Shown one piece after another: positions 1 to 12,035 of a stretch of DNA of 64,000 bases. Below the pieces are notes generated by a model. That model had not been told where the DNA came from. It ran no database searches and was given only the letters and a program-made list of their open reading frames with translations. Source of the stretch: Lichenostomus cassidix. Taxonomy: Eukaryota > Chordata > Aves > Passeriformes > Meliphagidae. Each line of letters starts with the position of its first letter. Within the stretch, counting starts at the first letter, position 1. The position numbers were made by a program, and so were the translations under genes. The stretch lies in assembly GCA_008360975.2 (NCBI GenBank), contig CM039194.1:7240426-7304425 (forward strand), given 5' to 3'.

Positions 1-3000
1 ATAAATCCCATATGTATCTTCTACATCTTTAGGTACTTTTAATATCTGGCCCAAAGGCAGTTAAAAAGATGTTAAAGCTATAGGAAGACTTCTCTTTTCT
101 GCTACTGGGAGAAAATCACATCTTTAAGGCTAGTCCTCAAATTAATAAGAATTTCAACCTTGGCGATAGTTGTTCAATGGGGATATTAAAATTATTTGTG
201 ACATTTAGTCCATGTGGCCTGTTAGGAACATCTGTGGATATTACTTTTCACTAACATAATTAATTTTGTAAGAAATGTAACCGCAACTGCAGTACTTTCA
301 TCAGCTTTCCTTTTTCTCATTTCTTTTTTTCTCTTTCAGAAATTAAACTATTAAATGTTCCTGGCTGAATACCAGTTCTAATATTTTCTAAAATTAAATA
401 ATCATAAATCAAAGCAAGTATAGCTGTTTCCTTGTAGGAACAGAATTTGCTAAGTAACAAACTCCTACAGAATGGGCGACATAAATTCATGTTTGGTGTT
501 TGCTTTTTAAAAAAATATATATTAAGCTTTTCTCCTTTTTTAAGCTTACACAGTAGTAGGGACTAGGGATGAGTAGAGCCCCCACTGCAATGTTTTTATT
601 CTAAGCCAAAAATCCAAATAATTTAATGGATTTATTTAACAGGTGACTCATATATCCAACACAATGGGAAGCACATCTTCCTATACAGTTGTCTGTTACA
701 ATGACATAACAACACAGAAGGGAGAGTGGATGGTGTTTTTCTTTTCTAGTCTCAACTGATGTTACCATTTATTTTTCTTGATATTATTCAACAATGCATG
801 GAGCAGGGTTTCAGATGCATCATATAAAGTTAAATCTGCGTGCACTATATGCCTCACTTCATAGTAAGTACAAATCTTCACTCTTAAACATGTAGATATG
901 ACTGACAGACAAGATTAGTGGGAGTGCTGCTATGGTCTCAGGCCAATAGTACTTATTCATTTTTAAGCACCTATTCTTTTAATGAATCAATTCATATAAA
1001 GCCCAGAAACTTATAGGCTTAACATTAATATTTTAATGTTGAGCTTTCAAGCTAGGGAGTTTGCCTTAATGTTAATAATTAAGGGTGTTTAAAGATATAA
1101 TTTCATATGAAACACAGAACATTATCCATGGTTGGTTGGTACCTGCATTTCAGTAGGAAAATCCTGTTTGCAAGATTATTAATGCAAAGGTAGCACATAA
1201 ATTTGACAGCAGGTGACTACACTTGGTAAATCCTTGGATGCTTCCCAGTAGGTTTGGGGATAATCTGTTCAGGAAATGAAAGAAAGAAGAGGTAACTCCA
1301 GTGATATAGGTAAATTAACTGAAAGGTGTAAAGGGTGAACACATAAAGCAACAGCACACAGTAGTTTATAGAGCCAGTAGCATTTCTTCTGCACAAACAC
1401 ATATAAACCAGAAGCTGGTTAAATAGTCACAGCTTGCAATATTTTATTAGAAGAAGTAATAATGTCTTGATCATTTGCACATAAATATAGAGTTGTAAAT
1501 GGTTTAGCAATTACAAAGGAAGTGTGGAGGAGGGTCTCCTGAGAGAAATGGCTTAGGGATGGCATACGGCGGTCATGGGTGACCTTATTAACTCATTAGC
1601 TGCTCCTGGATTCTTAGGCCCAAAAGAGGTTCTCATTTTGTTTTGTTTCTTCCTCTGCTGTGTTCTTTTTAGCATGAATTGATAGACCATTTACTGGTTT
1701 ATGAAATGATTCTGTGGCACTGTGAAACATTCCGGAGATAATTATTAATAAATTGACACTCAACTCTGCAGCAACTTTTTATCTAACCCAGACCTTACAG
1801 CTCTTTTGTTTGCTAATTATTAGACAACTCTGGATGAAAGTGAAATAGCTGTAACTTATTGAGACTAAAATAGTCATTGCTCTCCCCTATGTGCCCTTCC
1901 AGAGATGCATTTAAATAAAAACCGAGATGAAAAAATGGTTAAGGAAAAAAAGTGGAAACCAGCAAGTTGGACCATCTTTGTTAGTGCAGGTTGTAGCACA
2001 TTGCAGGGTTCATGTCTTCACACCCTTACAGGCTCTGGTGTTTGGCCTGCAGGGATTCCTGGGTTCCTTCTGACATGCAGGATGAAATAGAAGCACTGCA
2101 ATGGTTTTCAGGGCACGAGACTTCTCCTATCCTTTGCAATCTACAGTGCAACTAGACGTTATCCTAAATCTGCAAGAATGAGCTGCAGTGCTTTCATGCT
2201 CAGGGGTGACTTGACCAGACACAAGGAGCTCTAGACTGGCCTGCCAGAGGTCACGATTGGTCATGGCAAATGTCTGTCTGCTAATTTTAGTTATTAATGG
2301 CTCTAAAGAACTGTCTGAAACGGATTAGTTTATTTTGGTAGTCTACCAAGAGTGATGAATAAAACTCAGCATTGAAAGAAACTGATTACAAGAGCAGTAT
2401 TTCTAGGAGAGTCATATTCTGTGCTCGTAGTACAAAGCAAAGTATTTCTAATGTATTTATTTTGCAGAGTTGAAAAAGAATTTGACTTATCCTGCATCGG
2501 AATGTATATATAAGAGTTGACATTTTCATAAGGCTGTTGCTGATTGCATGGAAGAAACACACTCCATTCTAGCTAATATAATCTATTTTGGTAACAGACA
2601 TTTGGGTCAATCTGTTCTCATACAAATTCTTAATAAACACATTCTTTTTCCTGCCCAGTGCAGTCAGAATAGATGGGGAAATGTAAAGCAAATGGGCAAG
2701 CTAGAAGCACTGCTTCTTTATATTTCCAAGAAATGTTGTTACTGTTTACTACTATATAGTGTGAGGACTATAAAAATAAATCTTACTTTTTATTGTATTC
2801 TATGAAGTTCCAGGGTAAATTTAAAAACCCTGTTTTCAGAGTTGAAGAATAAAAGCTGGTATTTCTGCAGACAGATGGCTAAGCATGCAGTTATTCTGTC
2901 TGCATGTGCAAACAAAGATTATTGCAGTCTCGTTGCCTACACCTTGCTTTCGAACTTTGGCCTTCATTTTATTTACAAAGCTGTTTATTAAAGAACATAG

Positions 3001-4480
3001 GAAGTTGATTTCACTGTTCCTCTTTTTTCACAAGGTTGTAGAATATAAATGAATTAGGGTTATGTTCTGAAACCATTTTATCTTACAGCAAGTTTTAATA
3101 GGAAGTACATGTAATTAAAATTAAGACTCGATTGCCAACTTCAGATCTACTCTAATGGTTATATATTTGGTTATCTTAGAGAGTGCTAGCGTTAAATTTT
3201 TCAGTAATTGAAAAGTATTATTGCATTTAAAAATATTTAGCAATTACTGCACAGTTTTTAAATTTAATGACCTAATGAGTTTGGCTAAAATTATTCAAAT
3301 CATTTGAGTCTGTAATACATTTCAAACTGCTTAGACCAATCTGTGAGGTTGAAGAGTCAGTTCTACAAGCATCATCAGACAGCTTGTGTCATTCTGCACT
3401 TTATAAAAAAAAAGGCAATTGAAAGCTTTCGTGAAGGACTTTATGATAATCAGAAAGCAGAGGGAAAGAGTTCCAGTGCCTGAAGTCTGTTGTGTGTTTG
3501 TGTGTATCGGCTTGGGTTTTCTGGTTTGGTTTTTGTTGGTTTTGGGTGTGGAGTTGGTTGGGTTGTTTTTTGGAGTTTTCTTGGATAAGGCACAGCATCT
3601 TTTTCCTGATGTAGAAGAATCTTTTCTGGAGATCAAAGGTTTGGTTTTTGATGAAATTCACAAGAAAAATCAAGCCTCAGGATCATATTAGATTCTGGGG
3701 AAAGTGCTGTCTATCCACTATATGGCTCAGTACTGAGAAACGTGACTGACAATCTCTGATCAGGAAAGCTTCAGAGTTAGAGAATCTGTACCAGAGCCCA
3801 TTATCAGGTATAAATCATTTATTCTTAATAATAACCATTGAAAAAGTCCCAATGTTTGATTCTATTGTCACAGAACCCATGTGTTGCTAAATCCCAATTT
3901 TAAGGCTTTAAGTAACAGAAGCTCAGTTTGGCTCCAAGTTTCTTTTTGCCAAGAATATGATTTTTTTTTTTGAGATATTTTAATTAAAAGGAACTAGGGG
4001 CTGAAATTCTGGTATAAGCATGAAGGGAGTAAAAAACCAAACAAAAATCCCAGCATTTTCTCCCCTGCATATTCTGCTTTGATTGACAGGACAGGATGAG
4101 AAAAGAGAGGAGAGGGAGAGCTTTTCTAAGTAAAAGTGAGTAATTTGATGACTCCTTTATTTGGAAGTACTATTGATCTCTTTTGTCTAGAGGGGTTTTC
4201 TTGGGGGCTGAGAACTAAAAGTTCTAGCATAAATCTGTGTGAAAAGCAGTGTGTCATGCTGTCTCATGAGGAAGGCAGTGCACAAACAAATACAAATGAA
4301 GCAAAGTATTTACAGGAGCACAACAGAGAGGGTGTCCTAATTATGTTAATGAGCTGCAGCTCTCATTTTCCATGGCTCACCAGGGAAGGGAGGGGTCCAT
4401 ACTGTAGCTGATGAAAAGCACAGCTTCAAGAAGTCTCTGTAGTCCTCCTGAATCATTGCAGACACAGCTTCTTCATCACT
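1..4480. other. Upstream intergenic DNA, no gene seen
   Basis: This is AT-rich sequence with only short chance ORFs on both strands. A T/G-rich low-complexity tract at 3489-3580 produces an ORF on each strand. No exon, RNA gene or classifiable transposon was recognised. In other amniotes the DNA upstream of GABRB2 lies towards GABRA6 in a divergent arrangement, but no GABRA6 exon is visible here. Confidence 0.6.
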
Positions 4481-4485
4481 GTCTT

Positions 4486-5022
4486 TTAATTCCACTTTGG
4501 CGTTTTTGCTACTGCTTTGGTCAATACTAATTTAGGGGGTTTTTTGCATTTTATAATATACAGCCTGAAGTATTGAAAAAAGTGGCACTGTAGCAGTGTT
4601 TTTGTGCGTTTTCGCACTGCATGCAGCCCATGTCGGTATCTTTGTTGGTTACCGTGGAAACTGTTGAGGGGGGAAATGTGATTGGCTGCATCCTCCGATT
4701 GATTATTAAAGTCATGGGCAGTTTCAAGTGCCAGACGTCTCATAGGTTGCACAAAGTAAGTAGCACTAAATGATTCACAATTTAAGATTTCTTCTATTTT
4801 GAAGCATGAAGCAGTGCATCTGCAATGCCTTGGAAGTTTGACTGGAATGAGTAATGGATTGCAAATTTCATCTTTGTGGAAACTATAATATTTTGTGGAT
4901 ATGCCTTGTTTTTCTTGTTTTGGTTTGGTTTTTCTCCTGGTGATTTCTACTATGGGAACATACTTCTGAGCGGAAGGAGCAAAAAACCCCTCAACCCCCC
5001 CCCAACAATCCCAGAACTCCAT
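4486..5022 (-). other. Unassigned 178-codon ORF over a regulatory-looking segment
   Basis: This is the longest open frame in the upstream flank (178 residues). I recognise no domain. Basic C-terminal residues (KCKKPPKL) are present but there is no signal peptide or motif pattern. Only the lower part (about 4600-4870) looks non-random, and that part carries DNA motifs (X-box, inverted CCAAT, homeodomain-like ATTGATTATTAA). I favour a non-coding element with a fortuitous ORF over a gene. Confidence 0.2.
4648..4661. promoter_or_regulatory. RFX X-box-like site
   Basis: GTTACCGTGGAAAC matches the palindromic X-box GTTNCCATGGNAAC at 13 of 14 positions. GATTGGCTG (inverted CCAAT) begins about 20 bp downstream at 4680-4688. 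RFX factors bind such sites in neuronal and ciliary enhancers. It lies about 19 kb upstream of the GABRB2 ATG. The target gene is unknown. Confidence 0.45.
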
Positions 5023-8000
5023 ACTGAAACAAAAAATAATTTCTTACACAGATCTGTTACAAAATATTATCTTTTATTTTACATTTCAGAGGAATATAAG
5101 GAGTTCACATCCCTTGAGCTGCTTATAATCTTCCCTTTTTTTGTCTTAAGAGTTGATACCAGAATTATTTAATAGCCTGTCCTGCTCCCATTGATGACTT
5201 GATGAGCAGTGATAGCCTGCAGACTGACGCATTCAATACTTTGATTGTGCTCTGCCTGCATTTTTTTCAACAATGTAGGAACACATCTGTTTTCAACCAA
5301 AAATCTGTTGGTGACTAGGACCTCCTTATGCCAAATTGTCTCAGTTACTTTTGAAAAAAAGCAAATTGTGTAACATACAGCAAAAATCATTGTCTCATGA
5401 AATCTTTGGAAATTCATGGTTGATAATGTAGTTCTCCTATGCTTTGGTGTTGCCTTCAGTGTCTGATTTTACTTGACCATCACTGCCTACAAAAATACCT
5501 GGTTTTAGTGAAGAGTTCATATCACTTTGCAAAGAGTTAATGGTCCAGATTACTCTTGGATTCTTCTATGATTGTGTTAGGAGTAAAGAATGGGTTTATT
5601 AGATATACATGATTACCTTCATCAATAAAATTTGTAATCTTTTGAAAGAATAAAATCAAGGTTTTAGTCCAGACCAATTGTCTCTAAAATTGTTTAGCTG
5701 AGAATTAAATATTTTTCTATAGTTTGTCAAATTGTTGCAGCAGCTTTCCTTTATGTTGCCAAGAACTGAAGTTGGGCATCTGGCCTGTGGTTACCTGATT
5801 CATCTCTTTTGGCATTTTTACTATGGACACAACATTGTCTCTCTTCTAATCTTCTGGAGTTACTCCACTTTTCCATGACTTGTTAGAAAGTTAACACTAG
5901 CAGACAGGAAATTCCCTCCTGGAGAGTCCTCTCCTATAGTCTTCTTTGGGGTTTTTTCCTTTGTGCTTTTTTGTCATTGTTGTTGTTTGTTGGTGGTGGT
6001 GGTTTTTTTTTTCTATGAAGCATTTCTGTTTGTACATTTAAAAATTTTATCTGTAATTATTATACTATGAATTATATTATTTGGTATTTTATTTATACTA
6101 TGGCTATTTTTTCTCCTTTATAAAAGCTTTCTAATTTTAATTAAAAGAAAAACTCTCCAAAATTCACTATTAATTAAAAAGTGACAGAATTGACTTGATC
6201 TTAGCAGTCTGACTTTCTGAGAGAGGATCCTGAAATCAGAGACAGTGGATTGAGATGATCATATTTCTTACTGAAACATGAAGAATAGAGCTTATTAAAA
6301 GTTTCTTATACCACTAATCCTAAAATCAAACTTGAAAATTAGGAATATGCTTAAATATCTTAAGATTTCCTGGGCTAAGGACACTATCTCTACTTTATCC
6401 AATCAATTTTCCATGCCTCATAACTTTTAATTTATATTACTTACTATTTCCTTCACTTTTTTAATTAATCTAATTTCCACCATCACCTGATCACTGAAAT
6501 GAACTTGTCTGTTTCTAGCACTATCATAAATTTGGAACTTTTAATATTCTGGTCTTTAGCAACTTTTGATTTTTTCACTCTTAGTTTTCCTAAGGTTTTT
6601 TTTTGCCAGCCAGTGGATTTCTTATTTTGAGGGAAAGAGACTCTTCATGAGCACTGCAGGTGAGGAGTGCTACATGTTTGTTGTTGAAAGAAATTGGTCA
6701 GGATAGTTAGTATCTAAAGAGCAGCACAGTCCAGAACAGGTTCAGTTGCAGTGTTTTGAAAACATAATAACATTTTACTGCTCTGGCTGCATAAGGTTGT
6801 TGGCCAATCTTCCATAAGTAAATTCTCCTGTCATGCTGCTGAGCCCATGCGTTCCAGATGGGTGTTCAAGAACTGTTTTGAAGGTCTATTCAGGGATGAA
6901 CCTTTCTGGACTTCTTAAAGCATGAAATAGGCATTTATAATTAAATTTTGAGGTTCTTGGTCCTCTGAGACAACGGATGAATTTCCATCTGCGTCCTAAT
7001 TTAAATGGATTATAATCAGGGATTTCAATTCCGGTAACCATCAGCAGCAATAATACCAATTATATATATGTGTTTGTTTCTCATCTGGGAGAATTTTCAA
7101 TTTGTCTTTTATGTGACCCAGTCTTTCTCAAGGATATATCAACAAATGAAACATTATTTCATTAGCTCTTTATTTATTTTGACATCTTAGCATCTCAGTT
7201 GCTGTCATTACATAATGCTGTATTGATGATTTTTTAGCCCTCTATTCAGAAAGTTTGCCTCTTATGTAGAAAGGTTCAGGTTGCTTAATTCAGTCTTTCT
7301 TTCCTTCTTGTGGAAACTAATCAATATTATATAAATTCATATAATTATCTACATACCAACCATCCAACAAAGTTTCCTTCACTGTAAGACCTATAAAATA
7401 TTATTTACATTTTTCTCATCTCCCTTAAGATCTACTCTGCCTCTATGTTAAATTGAGCAAATATTTACCTTTACTTGGTTTGCAGTATTGCCTTTATAAC
7501 TTCTCTTTTCTATATCTCTAATTCTATAAAGTCCTGATGCTTGTGGAGAATTCCTTAATGGAATCTCAAGGATCTGGAACGTTGCTTAGTACTTTCTCCA
7601 GCAGATACTGAAATATTTTAAGTCAGATTCTGACACAGAGAAGCACTGTCAGGTGTCACCTGCCAAGGGAACTCAGCACTACATTAGGGCAGGAGCTGCT
7701 GCTGCCTGCTTTTGTCTCTGCCTGTTCCACTGCGTTCTGTGTCCCACCCCTGGACAGTCTCTAGAGCTTCGTGCTCTCTTGTTTCAGCTTTTCTGCTTAT
7801 TATTTTGTTGCTGTTGTTCTCTGTTTCTAAGGTTTTGTGGTGCCCCCAGCTGTGTCCTGTTGTGCACAGGACTGGGCACACCTGAGCTGAACTGCCCAAT
7901 CCTCATTCTGGGACAACTAACTTTGTAGACTTTTGAGGCTCTCAAATAATTTTGAAATCAATGGGATTTGGATATCAGGAAGGTTTTTTTTAATGAACTT

Positions 8001-11000
8001 GTGTGCCTAAATATAGTATAAACATTTTTTCTTTGCCTGTACTTTGTTCATACCTCAAAGATTTACTTGGGCATGTTAAGTGATAAAAATCTGGGAGATA
8101 CTGAAACACTTGCCCCAGATAAAGAGCTCCAGTGGCAGGCAGCTCTGAAACAGCATCCTTGTTTCCCAGGTGATTCCATAGGATATTAGTGCTGCTTGTA
8201 GCAACAAGTCCTGATGGCTGTGTGTGAAACAGGGAGGATGTAGCAGCACTTAATAGATGGTGTTCTGAATAGGCAGTTACCCTGGAAATTGTCTCCTGTA
8301 ACTCCTCACCAGTTAGCAAAAATGGGCTGACTTAGGAGTAGTGGTACCTGGCAGGTTGTGCCTGACTTCAGTCATCATCGTTCCATTAGGAGAGCTGTAA
8401 AATTCTCAGCCTGATCATACTTGCATCAGTTCATATCTGCATCTTGGGAAACATCTCTGTGACAGACTGGAAGATTCAGAGCAGCTGTAACAGCTGTTGG
8501 TGGATATAAACCCAACAACAACAAAAAACCCCAAACCAAAAAACCACCCTCCAATCAGTGAATGTCTATCAGTGTTTGATTGTGTTTAGGCTGTTTACAG
8601 GCCTGTAGTTTCTGTGGAACTAAATCTTTGCCTGACTGGATTTGTGTAAGAAAGGGCAGAGCTGCTTCTTGAAGCCCATATTTGCTCTTAGACATTGTTA
8701 GAATGCAAATATATGGTGACTGGCTTCATGAAGCAGTATTTTTCTTCAAGTAAAAAGGTAAATCAAAATGGAAATTATTTTCCTTGTCTGTGAAGATTCT
8801 GAGATGAAACATGGTTTTATCTTTCTTTTACCTGAAATTAGGAAAGTTATTTAGTGTGTTATACTAACTAGAATATATTTCAGGCACTGAAATAGTTCAG
8901 GAGCTGCTTGCTACTCATTTCGCACCTTTCTGTAAGCTCCTCTGAAGTCTGATCTCAGTTTATTGTGTCTGTGTTATAGATACTGTTCTGGACAGAGCAT
9001 TCGGTTTGCAATATAAGAAAAATCTAGCTCTCTAAAAGTAGCTTTGTCTTTCGTATTGTTTGGTCCAGTTACTCTTTTTCATGGTCCCAGGCAAGCAATG
9101 TTGGTTAGAGTGTTGTGTGGGGGATTTAGCTTGTTGTTGCTTTGTGTTTATTTCCATGAAAACACACCTCCTTGGCTGCTAGATTGATGTTCAGCAAATA
9201 TTTGATTGAAATTGTGTTAAGTACTTTTGGAATATATCATTACAGTCTGTTAAAATAAATGCAGAAATTTGCTTATAGAATGGACAAAGAATACCTGCCT
9301 CCCCATTTGCTGGGAGCAAGCTCAGCACAAGAAATTCAAAGGCAGTACTTCAGAATTTGATGTAGTTTAGGGGTTTTTGTATGCCTGTTGTTTTGGAATT
9401 GGTTGTCCTTTTGCAGAGCTGAAGAATAATTAATATCTTCTCTAAGTTGAATCCAATGTTAGACTCATTTGAAATTTTAGGTTGTTACTACTCTTCATCT
9501 CTTCATTTTCCTAAGCATTGGATAGTCTTTATCACTTAAAAAAAAAAAAAAAGGAAAAAAGTATGAAGGTCTATTTAAAGATGGATTTGTTTGGGTTTTT
9601 TTTGTCTAGTGCTTAATAAGAAACTGTTAACAGATTTAACCTTGGAGGTTGGAAATTAAGTCTGATGTACTGCATTGAATATTCACAAGCAATTGTCAAA
9701 TGCATCTTATTTGTGATAGCCTGAAAGCCTAAAAGTTAAATTATGAACTTGGAGGAGATCCTTAACATGCAACACTTAGCAGTTGATATACTTTCTGTTA
9801 ATATGTGACATTTTTGTACACATCTTTATTTACATGAAATGTTGAAATATTGTCAAAGAATTTGACCGAAATGCCCCTAATTTAAAATCAAAGTTGTCAG
9901 TTAAGACAACTGTACTGCTCTTTCTGTGGTAGCACAATGATGATAATGTGCAGATGAGCCACCACTTTGGGCAGCTCAGTCAGCAAGCATGGGATGCTTC
10001 CCACTTTGGGTTGCTTTTCCAATGCCTTAACAAGCAGATTACCTAATATAATAGTTCTACTTTAAGGGCAGGAGAAGGAACAGAGAGATAAAAATAGGTA
10101 TGCAGATGGAAACTGTTTCACTTTTCCATATGCTAATAGCAAACAACTAGGCCTCTTAATCATCCCTCTCATTAGTGGCTGCATTTTCAAAAGGGTCTCA
10201 AAAAGATGTTTAAATGTGAATAGGCAGAGAGATATCTGCATAGATAAAATTAAACAAAATTTTGAGGAAGAAAAGATTAGATACGAAGTGTTAGTGTTGT
10301 CATGGAATAACTGGAATGCAATTTTGAGTGTGCAAACAGCTTGCAATTTTATCTAAAAAATTACTTTAAATACCAATCTCTTTAAACAGTGTAATGAGAA
10401 CTATTTTATGTTACTGTCTGTTGTTGAAGCTGGCAGCTTTCATAAAATGCTTGAGTAAGAATTTTTGCTACTTTGGAAATTTTGAGTATGTAGAACAGAC
10501 CAGTCTCAAGGCCAGGGACCCACTGGTGCCAAGGACAGCGAGGTAAAACACAATGAGTATAGGTGGAGACTTAGTGAAAGCAGTGTAGTGTTCAGCAGAT
10601 TTATTTATAGGTGCACAATAAAAGCCTCAGATCCAAATGTCCAATTGTGTATTTTTCTGAGGAACAGAAAGCTACTCTTCAAAGACTGGGAAAAAAAGTA
10701 ACTCTCCAGCAATGCCCTATGTTGCTGATGCTATCAGTGGTTACTGAATATTTTGTTATGGTGTGCTATTTTAGAACTAAGGCCTCGTTTGTTTAGAATT
10801 TAAGTCAAGATAAATAAAATGCGTGGCACATTATGTGATTTATTATGAACATGCTATAAGACAGCTCCATTTCTCTCAGGTTTTTATGACATGGTTGAAT
10901 TTCTCAAAATGGACATGATTAATTTCTAAGAGTTATGATATTATGGCAGGAATCACTGTCAAGTTTTGACCAAAATCCCCCTTAGACTCCCTTTACCATA

Positions 11001-11973
11001 ACTTGCAATGTTTAGCTTTTGCTTTACTTTGCAAAAAGATTTATATTGAGCCTTCTATACGCTAAAATCTTCTTAACATAGATCCCATCTTTTCCACATT
11101 GTATGAGATAGATTTTGATGGATTCTTTGGAGCACAGTGGAAATAAATCATATCTACCCAGCAAAGATTCACTATGTCCCTGATTTATCTATCTTATTTG
11201 CAGATGGACTTTTCTGCTCATAATTTGAAACAGCCATTTGTAAAAAGGCTCTGTATTAAGAATGAATTGTTTGGTATTGTACAAATAAAATCCATTATAT
11301 GACATAATGTGTGGTCATATGAGTGTATCTACTTCCAAGCCTGTTTCTTAAATAACACTGAAAATTTAGACACACTTTTTACCTATTCTTTCTGCCCATT
11401 GGACTCAATGGAATTTGTCAGTTCATAGAACTGGCTTTAGGAGTCCTTTCCAGCACAGCTCGTAATTAAGTTGTCAGTGACTGCAAAAGTTCAGATAAAA
11501 CAGGACAAAGTATTCTGGGATTCATGGCTGGGCAAAGGGGTGCTAAGCATTAGAACGTTTTATTATCTTCAAATCCAAGCAGTTCTCAGGAAATCCACAG
11601 GCTGTGTAGTTAGAAATTCAGGTTCCTGAGTTCCTGGGGAAAACATTCCTGCCCGTTTTATGTTTAGGAAGCGAACAGACAACACACAAGCTGAAATTTG
11701 TATTTCTAAAGCCCACAGTAAAGATATGCAGAACTTGTAGATGTGCAGCTATTTTAAATAATTTTAAGGAAGCTGTTCAAAGAACTGAAACAAATCACTG
11801 GCTTCCAATCAACTGCTACCTCTTCAATTTTCAAAGAATTTCCAAAAGTGATTGCTAATGTTTCAACTCTTGAATTGCTAATCTCAGTTATCACCTGTAG
11901 ATGCTATTTTATTATTACTTTTACCTTTCCTCATCCAACCTTACTTTCTCTTTGTTCATCTTTATTCTTTTTT

Positions 11974-11976
<3 letters not shown>
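5023..11976. other. Upstream intergenic DNA, no gene seen
   Basis: AT-rich non-coding DNA. It has T/G-rich low complexity at 5945-6013, A/C-rich low complexity at 8510-8552 and an A16 run at 9538-9553. ORFs stay near chance length. Nothing else was identified. Confidence 0.6.

Positions 11977-12030
<54 letters not shown>
11977..12030 (+). repeat. (AC)27 microsatellite
   Basis: Uninterrupted AC dinucleotides over 54 bp, flanked by ATA on the left and AGAGTC on the right. Likely polymorphic. It explains the histidine-threonine run in the ORF that crosses it. Confidence 0.97.

Positions 12031-12035
<5 letters not shown>

Noticed and set aside
3331..3691. ORFs on both strands with Lys/Asn/Pro/Thr or Val/Gly/Leu bias
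   Set aside because: Produced by the T/G-rich low-complexity tract at 3489-3580.
5555..5580. CR1-tail-like TTCTATGATT
   Set aside because: No accompanying CR1 body; a single 10-mer is insufficient.
10519..10541. Possible REST/NRSF (RE1) site
   Set aside because: Only the right half (GGACAGCG) matches; the left half departs from TTCAGCACC at several positions.
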